Shown here: positions 1 to 8,401 of the stretch, in pieces
Position numbering within the stretch: position 1 is the stretch's first letter
How the letters are laid out: every line of letters begins with the position of its first letter
Origin: Brevundimonas sp.
GTDB taxonomy: Bacteria; Pseudomonadota; Alphaproteobacteria; Caulobacterales; Caulobacteraceae
NCBI RefSeq assembly: GCF_016742135.1
Contig: NZ_JACVCG010000002.1
Coordinates: 186,001 to 250,000 of the forward strand
Reading direction: 5' to 3'
Length of the DNA stretch: 64,000 nucleotides
Made by a program: the position numbers and the translations under genes
The notes under the pieces: model-generated
The model's database searches: none
What the model was told of the DNA's origin: nothing
The model's input: only the letters and a program-made list of their open reading frames with translations

Positions 1-51
1 CTGGTCACCCTGAAGGACAAACAGTCGGTCGCCGCGACCGCCGCCGAATAG
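1..51 (+). CDS. C-terminal 16 codons of an unidentified protein (5' end outside window)
   Basis: The window opens inside an open frame that reads LVTLKDKQSVAATAAE and stops at TAG. Only these residues are visible, too few to identify the family. The gene is convergent with the hydroxylase/sulfotransferase gene, whose stop codon lies four bases further on, so the two 3' ends nearly touch and there is no room for a conventional terminator between them. High-GC codon use fits the neighbours. Confidence 0.5.
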   Translation: MVTLKDKQSVAATAAE

Positions 52-55
52 GAGC

Positions 56-1930
56 TCAGAACCCGGCCAGCCGGTCCCGGATCGGCTTCAGGCCCGCCAG
101 CAGGGGCTCGATCTCCGCCGCATTCTTCTTCCACTTGTCGGGGGCCGGCGGGGTCAGGGTGTGGCGCGACTCGGGCAGCTTGCCGCCGGTCCGCTCCGCC
201 AGCGCTGCATCGAACTCCAGCCCGGCGAAGTCACAGATGCCCCGCATCACTGCCGCCGGATCGGCCACAAAGTCGGCATAGAGGACCACGTGCCGCCGGT
301 CGGCGGGCAGGGCCGACAGGTCGTCCATGATGGTCTGGTTGGTGGTCGCCCACTGATAGGCCGCCACCTCCGGCAGGGGCTTGCCCTTCAGGCCCTGCCA
401 GCCCTGCGGCAGCAGCAGCGACCACGGCCCCTCCCAGCCCGGCAGCTGCGGATAGGTGACCCACCCGCCCGACCGCCAGGCGTCGATGATGCTGGAGACG
501 TTCTCTTCCGGCTCGCGCCACAGGAAGACAAACCGCGCGTCCGGGAACAGGGCGTTGAAGAAGGGGATCCGCAGGGCGTTCTTGGGCGTCTTCTCCAGCA
601 GCCTCACGCTGTCCTGGTTGGCAAAGGGCCGTTCGGCCCCGTCGCGCAGCTTCTCGGCCAGCCGGGCCTTCATCGCCAGGCCGATCTGGTCGCTGTAGTG
701 CTCGGCCGTTACCCTGTTGGAGTCGATGCCGGGGGCACCGGGCCGCAGGGCCTTGAAGCCCTCGACCAGCCAGTGGGCCTCGCCGCCCACGGTGTGCAGC
801 TGGGGCGTCACCGCCAGCGTCTCGAACAGGGCCGTGCTGCCCGACCGGGGGGCGGCCACGATGATCACCGGCCGGTCATAGTCCGGCGTCTGCAGGATGG
901 CGGACGGGCGCGACGGAGCCGGGCTTGCAGTGGCCGCTGCGGGGGCCTGACCGACCATGCCGGTCGGCGCGCCACCGCCCATCGGCGCCACCCCCGGGTT
1001 GACGCCGTAAGCGCCGATCCGCTGCCGGACCACGGCGGGCACGGGCATCATGTTGGAGGTGACCCTCAGGTCGTCGCCCAGCGCGGTGACCTGCTGCATC
1101 AGCATCTGCAGCCGCTTCTGGTAGTGGGGGATGCCCCGGTCGGTGTCGGCGAACAGCGACCACAGCTGGCGCCAGTCCTGCCGGAAAGCGTGCGTCAGTC
1201 TGGCGAACTGCTGCAGATGCGCCCGGCCCTCGTCACCTTGCCGGACCGAGCCGGTCTCGGCCACCAGATCGCTGAGCAGCTCATCGACCTCCGACGGCGG
1301 CATGACGCGGTAGATGTTGAACTGCTCCACGGCCAGCGGGGCCCGCTCGCCGGGCCGGAAGGGGATCGGCGTCTCGGGCAGGGCCTGCGTCGCCGCAGCC
1401 TCCGCCAGGTCCCAGAAGCGGCCGTTGCCGGTGGTGTCCGCCACCAGGTGCACCCGCGAGATGTCGGAGCCGTTGTCGACCTTGTGGATCCGCCAGTTGT
1501 CGAAGATCCAGGCCTCCCCCGGGGCCATGTGGACCACCTCGCCATCGCAGTGGAACCGCACGTCCGGCGTCGTCACGATCGGCACATGCAGCCGCACCCG
1601 GTGAAACCAGTGGTAGTTTATGTCCGTGTGCTCGGGCACCGACGATCCCGGCCCCAGTCGCATCAGCCGCGACCGGCTCCACACCACGCCAAAGTGGCTG
1701 AGCACCTGCTGGATATAGGGCGAGGACTGCAGATGCGGGGTCGGCGCCATGGCCCCGGCGACGTCGTCGTTCTCGGTGCCGCCGACGGTGATCAGGCGCA
1801 GGGCGCTGTTGCCGGGGATGTTGTTCGGGTGCTTGGCCCAGGCGTCAGCCGGGAAGGCCTCGACCTCGCGCCGCAGCTGGTCCACGTCGAAGCGGAAGGG
1901 CAGCTTGATGAAGGGGCGGGACAGTTTCAC
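56..1930 (-). CDS. Aspartyl/asparaginyl beta-hydroxylase-like domain fused to a sulfotransferase domain
   Basis: This 624-residue protein has two parts. The N-terminal half (about 1-180) resembles 2-oxoglutarate/Fe(II) Asp/Asn beta-hydroxylases, with candidate metal ligands His101-x-Asp103 and His149 and a candidate 2-oxoglutarate Arg159. After a helical stretch and an Ala/Pro/Gly-rich linker (about 310-345), the C-terminal half is a PAPS-type sulfotransferase with the PRSGST 5'-phosphosulfate loop at 361-366. A hydroxylate-then-sulfate activity on one substrate is an inference. The substrate is unknown, possibly a peptide or a small metabolite. No signal peptide is visible, so it is probably cytoplasmic. 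It is transcribed alone and is convergent with the preceding gene. Confidence 0.8.
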   Translation of the reverse strand: MKLSRPFIKLPFRFDVDQLRREVEAFPADAWAKHPNNIPGNSALRLITVGGTENDDVAGAMAPTPHLQSSPYIQQVLSHFGVVWSRSRLMRLGPGSSVPEHTDINYHWFHRVRLHVPIVTTPDVRFHCDGEVVHMAPGEAWIFDNWRIHKVDNGSDISRVHLVADTTGNGRFWDLAEAAATQALPETPIPFRPGERAPLAVEQFNIYRVMPPSEVDELLSDLVAETGSVRQGDEGRAHLQQFARLTHAFRQDWRQLWSLFADTDRGIPHYQKRLQMLMQQVTALGDDLRVTSNMMPVPAVVRQRIGAYGVNPGVAPMGGGAPTGMVGQAPAAATASPAPSRPSAILQTPDYDRPVIIVAAPRSGSTALFETLAVTPQLHTVGGEAHWLVEGFKALRPGAPGIDSNRVTAEHYSDQIGLAMKARLAEKLRDGAERPFANQDSVRLLEKTPKNALRIPFFNALFPDARFVFLWREPEENVSSIIDAWRSGGWVTYPQLPGWEGPWSLLLPQGWQGLKGKPLPEVAAYQWATTNQTIMDDLSALPADRRHVVLYADFVADPAAVMRGICDFAGLEFDAALAERTGGKLPESRHTLTPPAPDKWKKNAAEIEPLLAGLKPIRDRLAGF

Positions 1931-1993
1931 GCGATCAGGGCCGATACTCGAGGAGAGGGCAGGGCCAACAGATACGCCCCGTCCGGGAGGGGG

Positions 1994-2698
1994 TCAAAGC
2001 CGATCGATCTTATGCTGGCCATAGAGCTGGCGAATGAAGGGGCGCCCGGGGTCCCGTCCCGTGAGCCGTTCCCTGACCTCGCCGACCACGAACCGGGTGA
2101 TGGCGGGCAGGGCGAGGTCCTTCAGATCGTCCAGCGGAATCCAGGCCACGCGCTCCAGCTCGTCCCCATGGTCCGTGCGCGCCGGCAGATCCATGGCGTC
2201 CGCATCCGCCAGGAAGAAGCGCGCGTCGTAGCGACGGGGCCGGCCCGGCGGCGTGATCGCCCGGGCGATATAGCGGAGGGAGGCCAGATCCGCCTGATGT
2301 CCGGTCGACAGGAAGTCGCGCCACGGACCGGCCACGCTGCGGAGAGGTGCCGGTCGCCCGATGATGACGCCGGTCTCCTCGTGGGTCTCCCGCACGGCTG
2401 CCATGGCGAGGGCCCGGGCCCGGCGCTCGGGCATCTCGCGCGACAGCAAAGTGAGTTCCCGCGCAGGCAGGTCGGTGGCACAGGGGGCAGTGAAGTCGGC
2501 CCGCTCAACCCGTCCGCCGGGGAAGACCCATTTCGACGCCATGAAGACATGCCCCGGCGCGCGACACCCCATGAGCACTTCCGGCTGCCCAGCACGAGTG
2601 CGGGTCAGGATCAGGGTCGCGGCGTCGCGAGGGCGAATCCGGGCTCCGACATCCGGCGAGTCGGCCAGATCCGCCCGCGCGTCGAACGGCTGGCTCAT
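1994..2698 (-). CDS. NUDIX hydrolase (NUDT8/NUDT19-like)
   Basis: A 234-residue protein with a NUDIX box whose core reads RETHEETGV, which supplies the Mg-binding glutamates. An FPGG-type glycine turn lies well upstream of it. The longer spacing between these two and the Arg-rich insert resemble NUDT8/NUDT19-type enzymes, which cleave CoA or related diphosphates; the exact substrate is not readable. Its ATG overlaps the stop codon of RNase R as ATGA, so it should be co-transcribed and translationally coupled with rnr. The open frame extends further upstream, but the coupled ATG at 2698 gives the family's normal length. Confidence 0.85.
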   Translation of the reverse strand: MSQPFDARADLADSPDVGARIRPRDAATLILTRTRAGQPEVLMGCRAPGHVFMASKWVFPGGRVERADFTAPCATDLPARELTLLSREMPERRARALAMAAVRETHEETGVIIGRPAPLRSVAGPWRDFLSTGHQADLASLRYIARAITPPGRPRRYDARFFLADADAMDLPARTDHGDELERVAWIPLDDLKDLALPAITRFVVGEVRERLTGRDPGRPFIRQLYGQHKIDRL

Positions 2699-4986
2699 TT
2701 GCGACGTCGCGGCCCCTTCGGTTTGCCGGAAGGCGGACCTCCCTTGCCGCCCCGCGGACCCTTGCCGCCCCGGGGCGGTCCACCACGCGGACCGCCGCGA
2801 CCGCCGGAGTTGGCGGGCGGCTTGCCCTCCTCGGCGTCTGACAGCATCTCCAGCACCAGCCCGCCGGTCAAAGGGGTGGCCTCCACCAGCCTGACCTCGA
2901 CCCGGCGCCCCAAGGTCCACCGCTGGCCGGACCGTTGACCGACGAGCGCGTGAGCCGCCTCGTCATGGTGGAAGTAATCCCGGCCCAGCGACGAGATCGG
3001 GATCAGGCCGTCGGCGCCGGTCTCGTCCAGCCGCACGAACAGGCCAAAGCGCGTCACGCCGGTGATCCGTCCCTCGAAGGTCGCCCCGACCCGCTCCTCG
3101 AGGAAGGCGGCGATATAGCGGTCGGTGGCGTCACGCTCGGCCGCCATCGAACGGCGCTCGGTCATCACCAGATGCTCGGCGATGGCCGGCAGTTCGGACA
3201 CCTCACGCTCGGTCAGGCCGTCCTTGCCGAGGCCCAGTGCCCGGATCAGGGCGCGGTGCACGATCAGATCGGAGTAGCGTCGGATCGGCGACGTAAAGTG
3301 GGCATAGCGGTCGAGGTTCAGCCCGAAGTGGCCGATGTTCTCGGGCGTATAGATCGCCTGCATCTGGCTGCGCAGGACCACCTCATTGACGATCTCGGCG
3401 TGGGGTGTGTCGCGCATGCTGTCCAGCAGGGCGTTCAGCTTCTTCGTGGTCGGCGGTTCGCCCTTGTTCCAGGGGCGGCCCAGCGTCTGCAGGAAGTCGG
3501 CCAGGTTGAAGACCTTTTCCTGGCTGGGCGTGTCGTGCACGCGGTAGATCAGCGGCGTGCGCTTCTGCTCCAGCGTCTCGGCGGCCGAGACGTTCGCCTG
3601 GATCATCATCTCCTCGATCAGCCGGTGCGCCTCCAGAGAGACGCGCGGTTCAATCGAGAGGATCTCGCCCTTCGGCGACATGTTGATCTTGCGCTCAAGG
3701 CTTTCGATGGCCAGCGGCGCCCGCTTCCTGCGGCCCTTCAGCATGGTCCTATAGGCGGCCCACAGGGGCTTGAGGATAACGTCGATGATAGGGCCGGTCA
3801 CATCATCGAACCGGCCTTCGGAGGCGGCCTGCGCCTGTTCATAGGACAGGCTGGCGTGCGAGCGCATCAGGCCCCGGACGAAGCGGTGGCTGCGCTTCTT
3901 CCCTTCGGCGTCGAAGACCATGCGGACCGCCAGACAGGCGCGGTTCTCGCCGACCTTGAGGCTGCACAGGCCGTTCGACAGTACCTCGGGCAGCATGGGC
4001 TCAACCCGGTCGGGGAAGTAGGTGGAATTGCCCTTGTCGCGCGCCTGCTGGTCCAGTGCCGTGCCAGGGCGGACATAGGCGGCGACATCGGCGATGGCGA
4101 CCCAGACGATCCAGCCGCCCGGGTTCTTCGCGTCTTCGTCGGCATGGGCATAGACGGCATCGTCGTGGTCGCGCGCATCGGCCGGGTCGATGGTGATCAG
4201 CGGCAGGTCGCGCAGGTCCTCGCGTCCCTTCAGCGACGGCAGGGCCTGATCTTCGGCCTCGGACTCGACCGTCTCGGAAAAGCCGGTCGGCAGGCCGTGG
4301 GCATGGATGGCGATCAGCGAGGCAGCGCGCGGGTCATCCTCACGGCCCAATTTCTCCAGCACCTTGCCGCGTTTCGGACCGTATCGGTCACGACCCTTTT
4401 CGACGGCAGCAAGGACGAGGTCGCCGTCCCTCAGGCCCTCGACCTGACTTTCCGGGACGATCAACGTGTCCTTGCCCCGTCGGTCAACGGACTCGATGCG
4501 TACCTGCCGCGCGGATCGGCGGATCACGCCCAGAACCCGGTCGGCGCCGGTGTCGAGTTTCTTGATCAGGCGGGCTTCCCAGCCGTCCTCGCCGCGCGAG
4601 AAGCGGACCAGCAGGCGATCTCCCACAGCCGGTGCGGGTCCGACGGATTTGCGATCAGGGCTCAGCACGGCCGATGGCGCATCGTCGGAGGCCTCGACCA
4701 GCCGGACGATGAGTTCGCCGTCGATGTCGCGCTCGACGACGTCGGCAACGCCCACCGGCGGCAGGCCGCCGGCCTCGCTCAGACCCTTGCGCCCGCGCCG
4801 ACCCAGTCGGCCCTCATCCTCGAGTTCGCGGATCATCTGGCGCAGCGCGCGGCGGTCGGCGCCCTTGAGGCCGAAATGCTGGGCGATGTCGGTCTTCTGG
4901 GCCGAGCCGGTCTCGCGCAGGAAGGCGAGCAGGGTGTCCTTGTCCGGGAGGCCGGCGGGGGGGCGACGGGGAGACTTGGTCATCAT
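2695..4986 (-). CDS. rnr: Ribonuclease R, 3'-5' exoribonuclease
   Basis: About 760 residues with the order expected of RNase R: N-terminal winged-helix region, cold-shock domains, the catalytic RNB domain with the acidic cluster DPADARDHDDAVYA that binds Mg, a C-terminal S1 domain, and a basic Gly/Arg/Lys/Pro tail. The enzyme degrades structured RNA processively. Two adjacent ATGs (4986 and 4983) follow a GGAG; the second has better spacing, and the open frame further upstream lacks support. Transcription diverges from the small secreted-protein gene. The stop overlaps the NUDIX start. Confidence 0.93.
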   Translation of the reverse strand: MMTKSPRRPPAGLPDKDTLLAFLRETGSAQKTDIAQHFGLKGADRRALRQMIRELEDEGRLGRRGRKGLSEAGGLPPVGVADVVERDIDGELIVRLVEASDDAPSAVLSPDRKSVGPAPAVGDRLLVRFSRGEDGWEARLIKKLDTGADRVLGVIRRSARQVRIESVDRRGKDTLIVPESQVEGLRDGDLVLAAVEKGRDRYGPKRGKVLEKLGREDDPRAASLIAIHAHGLPTGFSETVESEAEDQALPSLKGREDLRDLPLITIDPADARDHDDAVYAHADEDAKNPGGWIVWVAIADVAAYVRPGTALDQQARDKGNSTYFPDRVEPMLPEVLSNGLCSLKVGENRACLAVRMVFDAEGKKRSHRFVRGLMRSHASLSYEQAQAASEGRFDDVTGPIIDVILKPLWAAYRTMLKGRRKRAPLAIESLERKINMSPKGEILSIEPRVSLEAHRLIEEMMIQANVSAAETLEQKRTPLIYRVHDTPSQEKVFNLADFLQTLGRPWNKGEPPTTKKLNALLDSMRDTPHAEIVNEVVLRSQMQAIYTPENIGHFGLNLDRYAHFTSPIRRYSDLIVHRALIRALGLGKDGLTEREVSELPAIAEHLVMTERRSMAAERDATDRYIAAFLEERVGATFEGRITGVTRFGLFVRLDETGADGLIPISSLGRDYFHHDEAAHALVGQRSGQRWTLGRRVEVRLVEATPLTGGLVLEMLSDAEEGKPPANSGGRGGPRGGPPRGGKGPRGGKGGPPSGKPKGPRRRK

Positions 4987-5086
4987 CGCTCCATAACGCG
5001 CTTCGGGCGGATTTGTCGTCAGGTTCCGGCGGTATGAGACCGGACGGGGGCAGGGCAGTGTGGCCTCATCGCTATGGAGCCATGCC

Positions 5087-5443
5087 ATGTTCATCTCTGC
5101 CCTTGCCCTGTCGTTTGCCCTTTCGACCGCCGCCCAGGAACCGCAGTCCCACCGCCAGGCCGTCACCTGCACCGGTGTGTTTCTCTACACCCTCGTGCTG
5201 ACAGCCCAGGTGGTCGAGTCGGATCCGACGTCCGAGAATCAGGAGACCGCACAGACGGCGGGCCAGCTACTGAAGGCAGCCGACGCAGAACGACTGGCGG
5301 CGGCAGCTCGGGAAGGTCTGTCGACGGACGCCAATGGGGCGGCGCTGAACGCGTGGCTCGAGGCCAATGTTGACAACCCCCAGGCTGTGATTGAACGGGA
5401 GCTGGACGGCTGCATCGGTGCCTATGTCCACGCCGTCATGTAG
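5087..5443 (+). CDS. Small secreted protein of unknown function
   Basis: A 118-residue protein beginning MFISALALSFALSTAAQ, a short Sec signal peptide with probable cleavage after an AxA-type site, so it is likely periplasmic. The mature part is Ala/Glu-rich, probably helical, with two cysteines (in VTCTGVF and LDGCIGAY) that could form a disulfide. I do not recognise the family. The start was chosen because GGAG lies seven bases upstream; an in-frame upstream start would bury the signal peptide. It diverges from rnr and precedes the transsulfuration operon by about 70 bases. Confidence 0.7.
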   Translation: MFISALALSFALSTAAQEPQSHRQAVTCTGVFLYTLVLTAQVVESDPTSENQETAQTAGQLLKAADAERLAAAAREGLSTDANGAALNAWLEANVDNPQAVIERELDGCIGAYVHAVM

Positions 5444-5516
5444 GGCATCGACCGGACAGGTGGCTTGACCTGAGCAGATGGGGGGACCAGCTTCCGCCCA
5501 AAGCCCAGGAGTCAGA

Positions 5517-6920
5517 ATGTCGCTTGCCCCCAAACCGGTCCTTGCCGGTCCCACCGCCTCCCTGCTCGACCTGATCGGCAAGACGCCCATGGTCGAGGTC
5601 AGCCGCATGGATACGGGCAAATGCCGTCTGTTCCTGAAGCTGGAAAGTCAGAACCCGGGCGGGTCGATCAAGGATCGGATTGCCCTGTCGATGATCGCGG
5701 CGGCCGAGAAGGAAGGCTGGCTGAAGCCCGGCGGCACCATTGTTGAGGCGACGGCGGGCAATACTGGTCTGGCCCTGACGCTGGTGGGGCAGGCCAAGGG
5801 CTACAAGGTCCTGCTGGTCATCCCGGACAAGATGTCCAAGGAGAAGATCCAGCACCTGCGGGCCATGGGCGCCGACGTCCGCCTGACCCGGTCGGACGTA
5901 CCGCACGGCCACCCCGAGTACTACACAGACATGGCCGAGCGTCTGGCCCAGCAGATCCCGGGTGGCTACTACGTCAACCAGTTCGCAAACGACGCCAACT
6001 CTGCCGCGCATTTCGAGACCACGGGCCCGGAGATCTGGGACCAGCTGGACGGCAAGGTCGACGCCTTCGTCGCCGGGATCGGCTCGGGCGGCACCATTAC
6101 GGGCATCGGCCAGTTCCTGAAGTCAAAGGGATCCAAGGCCGAGATCATCCTCGCTGATCCGGTCGGCTCGACCCTGGCCGGTATCGTGAATGAGGGCGTG
6201 CCCGGCCCGGAAGGCAGCTATACGGTCGAGGGGATCGGCCAGAACTTTGTGCCCGACACGGCCGACATGGAGCTGATCGACAAGGCCTATTCGATCCCGG
6301 ATGCCGAGGCGATCGCCACGGTCCGCGAACTGCTGCTCAAGGAAGGCATCCTGGCGGGGTCCTCGTCCGGGACGCTGATCGCCGCTGCGCTGCGCTGGTG
6401 CCGCGAGCAGACCGAGCCGAAATCCTGCGTGACCTTCGTCTGCGATACCGGGGCCAAGTACCTGTCCAAGGTCTACAACGACGCCTGGCTGGCCGATCAG
6501 GGTCTGGGCGAGCGCGAACTGCACGGTGATCTGTCCGACCTGATTACCCGCAAATATGAGGACGGGGCTGTCGTGGTCGCCGGGCCGGACGATACCCTCG
6601 ACACCGTGTTCAAGCGGATGCGCGGGGCGGATGTCTCCCAGCTCCCGATCATCAGCCAGGGGCGGCTGGTCGGGATCGTCGACGAGAGCGATCTGGTGCA
6701 CACCATGAACACCGACGAGATCACCCGCGAGGAGCGGTTCAGGCTGCCTGTCTCCAGGATCATGACCCGCGATCTGGACACGGTTCAGGTCAATGAGCCG
6801 CTCGAGGCCCTGGTGCCGCTGTTCGACCGGGACAGGGTGGCCATCGTGCTGGACGGCGAAAGGTTCGTCGGCCTGATCACCCGCACCGACCTGATCAACC
6901 ACCTGAGCCTGAACCGGTGA
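5517..6920 (+). CDS. Cystathionine beta-synthase (PLP enzyme with C-terminal CBS pair)
   Basis: This 467-residue enzyme condenses serine with homocysteine to give cystathionine, the first step of reverse transsulfuration. The PLP lysine is Lys52 in NPGGSIKDR. The substrate loop EATAGNTG and the phosphate-binding GIGSGGT follow, and two CBS domains occupy about 350-467. The linked CBS pair and the gamma-lyase-type gene in the same cluster favour CBS over a plain cysteine synthase. The start follows AGGAG by five bases; an upstream in-frame ATG lacks such a site. The stop is separated by one base from the next ATG. Confidence 0.88.
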   Translation: MSLAPKPVLAGPTASLLDLIGKTPMVEVSRMDTGKCRLFLKLESQNPGGSIKDRIALSMIAAAEKEGWLKPGGTIVEATAGNTGLALTLVGQAKGYKVLLVIPDKMSKEKIQHLRAMGADVRLTRSDVPHGHPEYYTDMAERLAQQIPGGYYVNQFANDANSAAHFETTGPEIWDQLDGKVDAFVAGIGSGGTITGIGQFLKSKGSKAEIILADPVGSTLAGIVNEGVPGPEGSYTVEGIGQNFVPDTADMELIDKAYSIPDAEAIATVRELLLKEGILAGSSSGTLIAAALRWCREQTEPKSCVTFVCDTGAKYLSKVYNDAWLADQGLGERELHGDLSDLITRKYEDGAVVVAGPDDTLDTVFKRMRGADVSQLPIISQGRLVGIVDESDLVHTMNTDEITREERFRLPVSRIMTRDLDTVQVNEPLEALVPLFDRDRVAIVLDGERFVGLITRTDLINHLSLNR

Positions 6921-6921
6921 G

Positions 6922-7674
6922 ATGATCCCGGATCGTCGCCAGCTTGTGCTCGGGGGCCTGGCGGCGACAACCGGGGTCTGGCCCCGTCCGGCCGGTGCAC
7001 AGGATCCGGCCGCGTTGGGGATATCGCTGGTCAGCTATCCGAGCGGGGCCTTCCCCATCAACGGGCTGCTGTTCTCGCCGGTCGGTGAGGCGCGACGGGG
7101 CCCCATGGCCGGTGCGGCGGTTGCCCTGCTGCATGGCGGCGGCGGAGCCCAGGATGATGTGCACATCTTCACCGAGGGAGCCTTAAGCCTTACGGCGCGA
7201 GGTTATCACTGCCTGATGCCCAACTACTTCGATGCGACGCCCAGCCAGAGGCGGAGCACCGCTACCGCCGCGCGACGCTGGCGGCGGGCGATCCTCGATG
7301 GACTGGGCTGGCTGGGTCAGCAGCCGGGTGTTGATCCTGGCCGCGTCGGGGGGCTGGGCTTTTCCCGAGGAGGATCGCTGGGGCTGGACGGTGTACTGCA
7401 AGAGGGTGGCGCGCAGGCGTTTGTGGGCGTGGCGTCGGGCGGTTCGCTGGATATCGGCGACATTCGCTACCGGCCGCCCGTGTTGTTCATCTATGCTGAT
7501 GGCGATCCGGTGGTCCCGGCGCGACGCGTGCGGGAGCGGGCAGCGGTCCTGGCCTCTGCCCAGGTACCGGTCGAGACGCATGAGCTCCGCTCACCCCGCC
7601 ATCGGTTCAATGCCGATGAATGGCGGACCGTGTTCGATGGGGCCGGGCGGTTCCTTGACCGGACGTTGGCATGA
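6922..7674 (+). CDS. Exported dienelactone-hydrolase-like alpha/beta hydrolase
   Basis: A 250-residue alpha/beta hydrolase. The N-terminus DRRQLVLGGLAATTG carries twin arginines followed by a hydrophobic stretch and an AxA-like site, so Tat (or Sec) export is likely. The nucleophile serine is in GFSRGG, the acid in ADGDPVVP and the histidine in SPRHRF. It lies between cystathionine beta-synthase (one base) and a second hydrolase (ATGA overlap), so all are probably one transcript. The substrate is unknown. Confidence 0.78.
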   Translation: MIPDRRQLVLGGLAATTGVWPRPAGAQDPAALGISLVSYPSGAFPINGLLFSPVGEARRGPMAGAAVALLHGGGGAQDDVHIFTEGALSLTARGYHCLMPNYFDATPSQRRSTATAARRWRRAILDGLGWLGQQPGVDPGRVGGLGFSRGGSLGLDGVLQEGGAQAFVGVASGGSLDIGDIRYRPPVLFIYADGDPVVPARRVRERAAVLASAQVPVETHELRSPRHRFNADEWRTVFDGAGRFLDRTLA

Positions 7675-8387
7675 GGGGCACCCGTCGACAGCTTCTTGTG
7701 GCGGCGGCGGTGGCTCCGTGGCTGACAGGCGGGGCCCCGGCAGAGCAGGCGGCCTTCTCCGTCGAGACGCTGACCTACGAGAGCCGGGGAAGGCCGATCC
7801 GCGCGGCGCTCTATGTTCCGGCGCGGCCGAACGGAGCGGCGGTGGTCTTCATGCATGGCTCGGGCGGGATAGGTCCGGCCTATCTCACGCTCGCGGAGCG
7901 GTTTGCCGCAGAGGGCTTCAAGGTCATGGTGCCGGCCTATTACGACGCGGCGGGCGACGATGGCGTCCGACCGGAGCCGGTCATGGATGCCTGGCGCGCG
8001 GTCGGCAGCGACGCCGTCGGCTGGATGATCGGCTCGGGCATTGACCGGCGCCGCGTCGGTATCATGGGCTATTCGCTGGGGTCGTACGTCGCTGTCGATG
8101 GCGCACTGGGCAACAGCCGGGCGGCGGCGGCCATCGGTGTCGCGGGCGGCTGGGACGTCTATGTACCGCGCCCGCCACGTCGCCGCATTCCGGTGCTGGT
8201 CATCCACTCGGAGAACGACACCCATGTCTCGCCGGCCAGCACACGCCGATGGGTTGATTTCCTGCGACAGGCGGATGTGCCCGTCCGGCTGCAGGTGGTG
8301 CCCGGCGCCGGCCACCTCTATACCCCCGCCCAATGGATCGAGGTGCATCGACTGGCCTCTGACTTCCTCAAGCGAACCCTTCTTTAG
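7671..8387 (+). CDS. Second exported dienelactone-hydrolase-like alpha/beta hydrolase
   Basis: A 238-residue relative of the preceding gene, coupled to it by an ATGA overlap. It has a twin-arginine N-terminus (TRRQLLVAAAV), an oxyanion-region motif FMHGSGG, the nucleophile in GYSLGS, an Asp in HSENDTHV and a His in GAGHLY. The two hydrolases share layout but differ widely, suggesting an old duplication or paired function. The next gene, a transsulfuration enzyme, begins 14 bases later, so it is in the same operon. No substrate can be assigned. Confidence 0.78.
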   Translation: MRGTRRQLLVAAAVAPWLTGGAPAEQAAFSVETLTYESRGRPIRAALYVPARPNGAAVVFMHGSGGIGPAYLTLAERFAAEGFKVMVPAYYDAAGDDGVRPEPVMDAWRAVGSDAVGWMIGSGIDRRRVGIMGYSLGSYVAVDGALGNSRAAAAIGVAGGWDVYVPRPPRRRIPVLVIHSENDTHVSPASTRRWVDFLRQADVPVRLQVVPGAGHLYTPAQWIEVHRLASDFLKRTLL

Positions 8388-8401
8388 AGAGCCGAGCCCT
8401 C

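Noticed and set aside
161..2938. A 925-codon open frame on the plus strand
   Set aside because: It runs antisense through the hydroxylase/sulfotransferase and NUDIX genes, is rich in Arg, Gly, His and Pro as expected of a GC-rich shadow frame, and has no recognisable motif.
2935..5037. A 700-codon open frame on the plus strand
   Set aside because: It is antisense to RNase R, whose catalytic motifs are intact, so this is a shadow frame.
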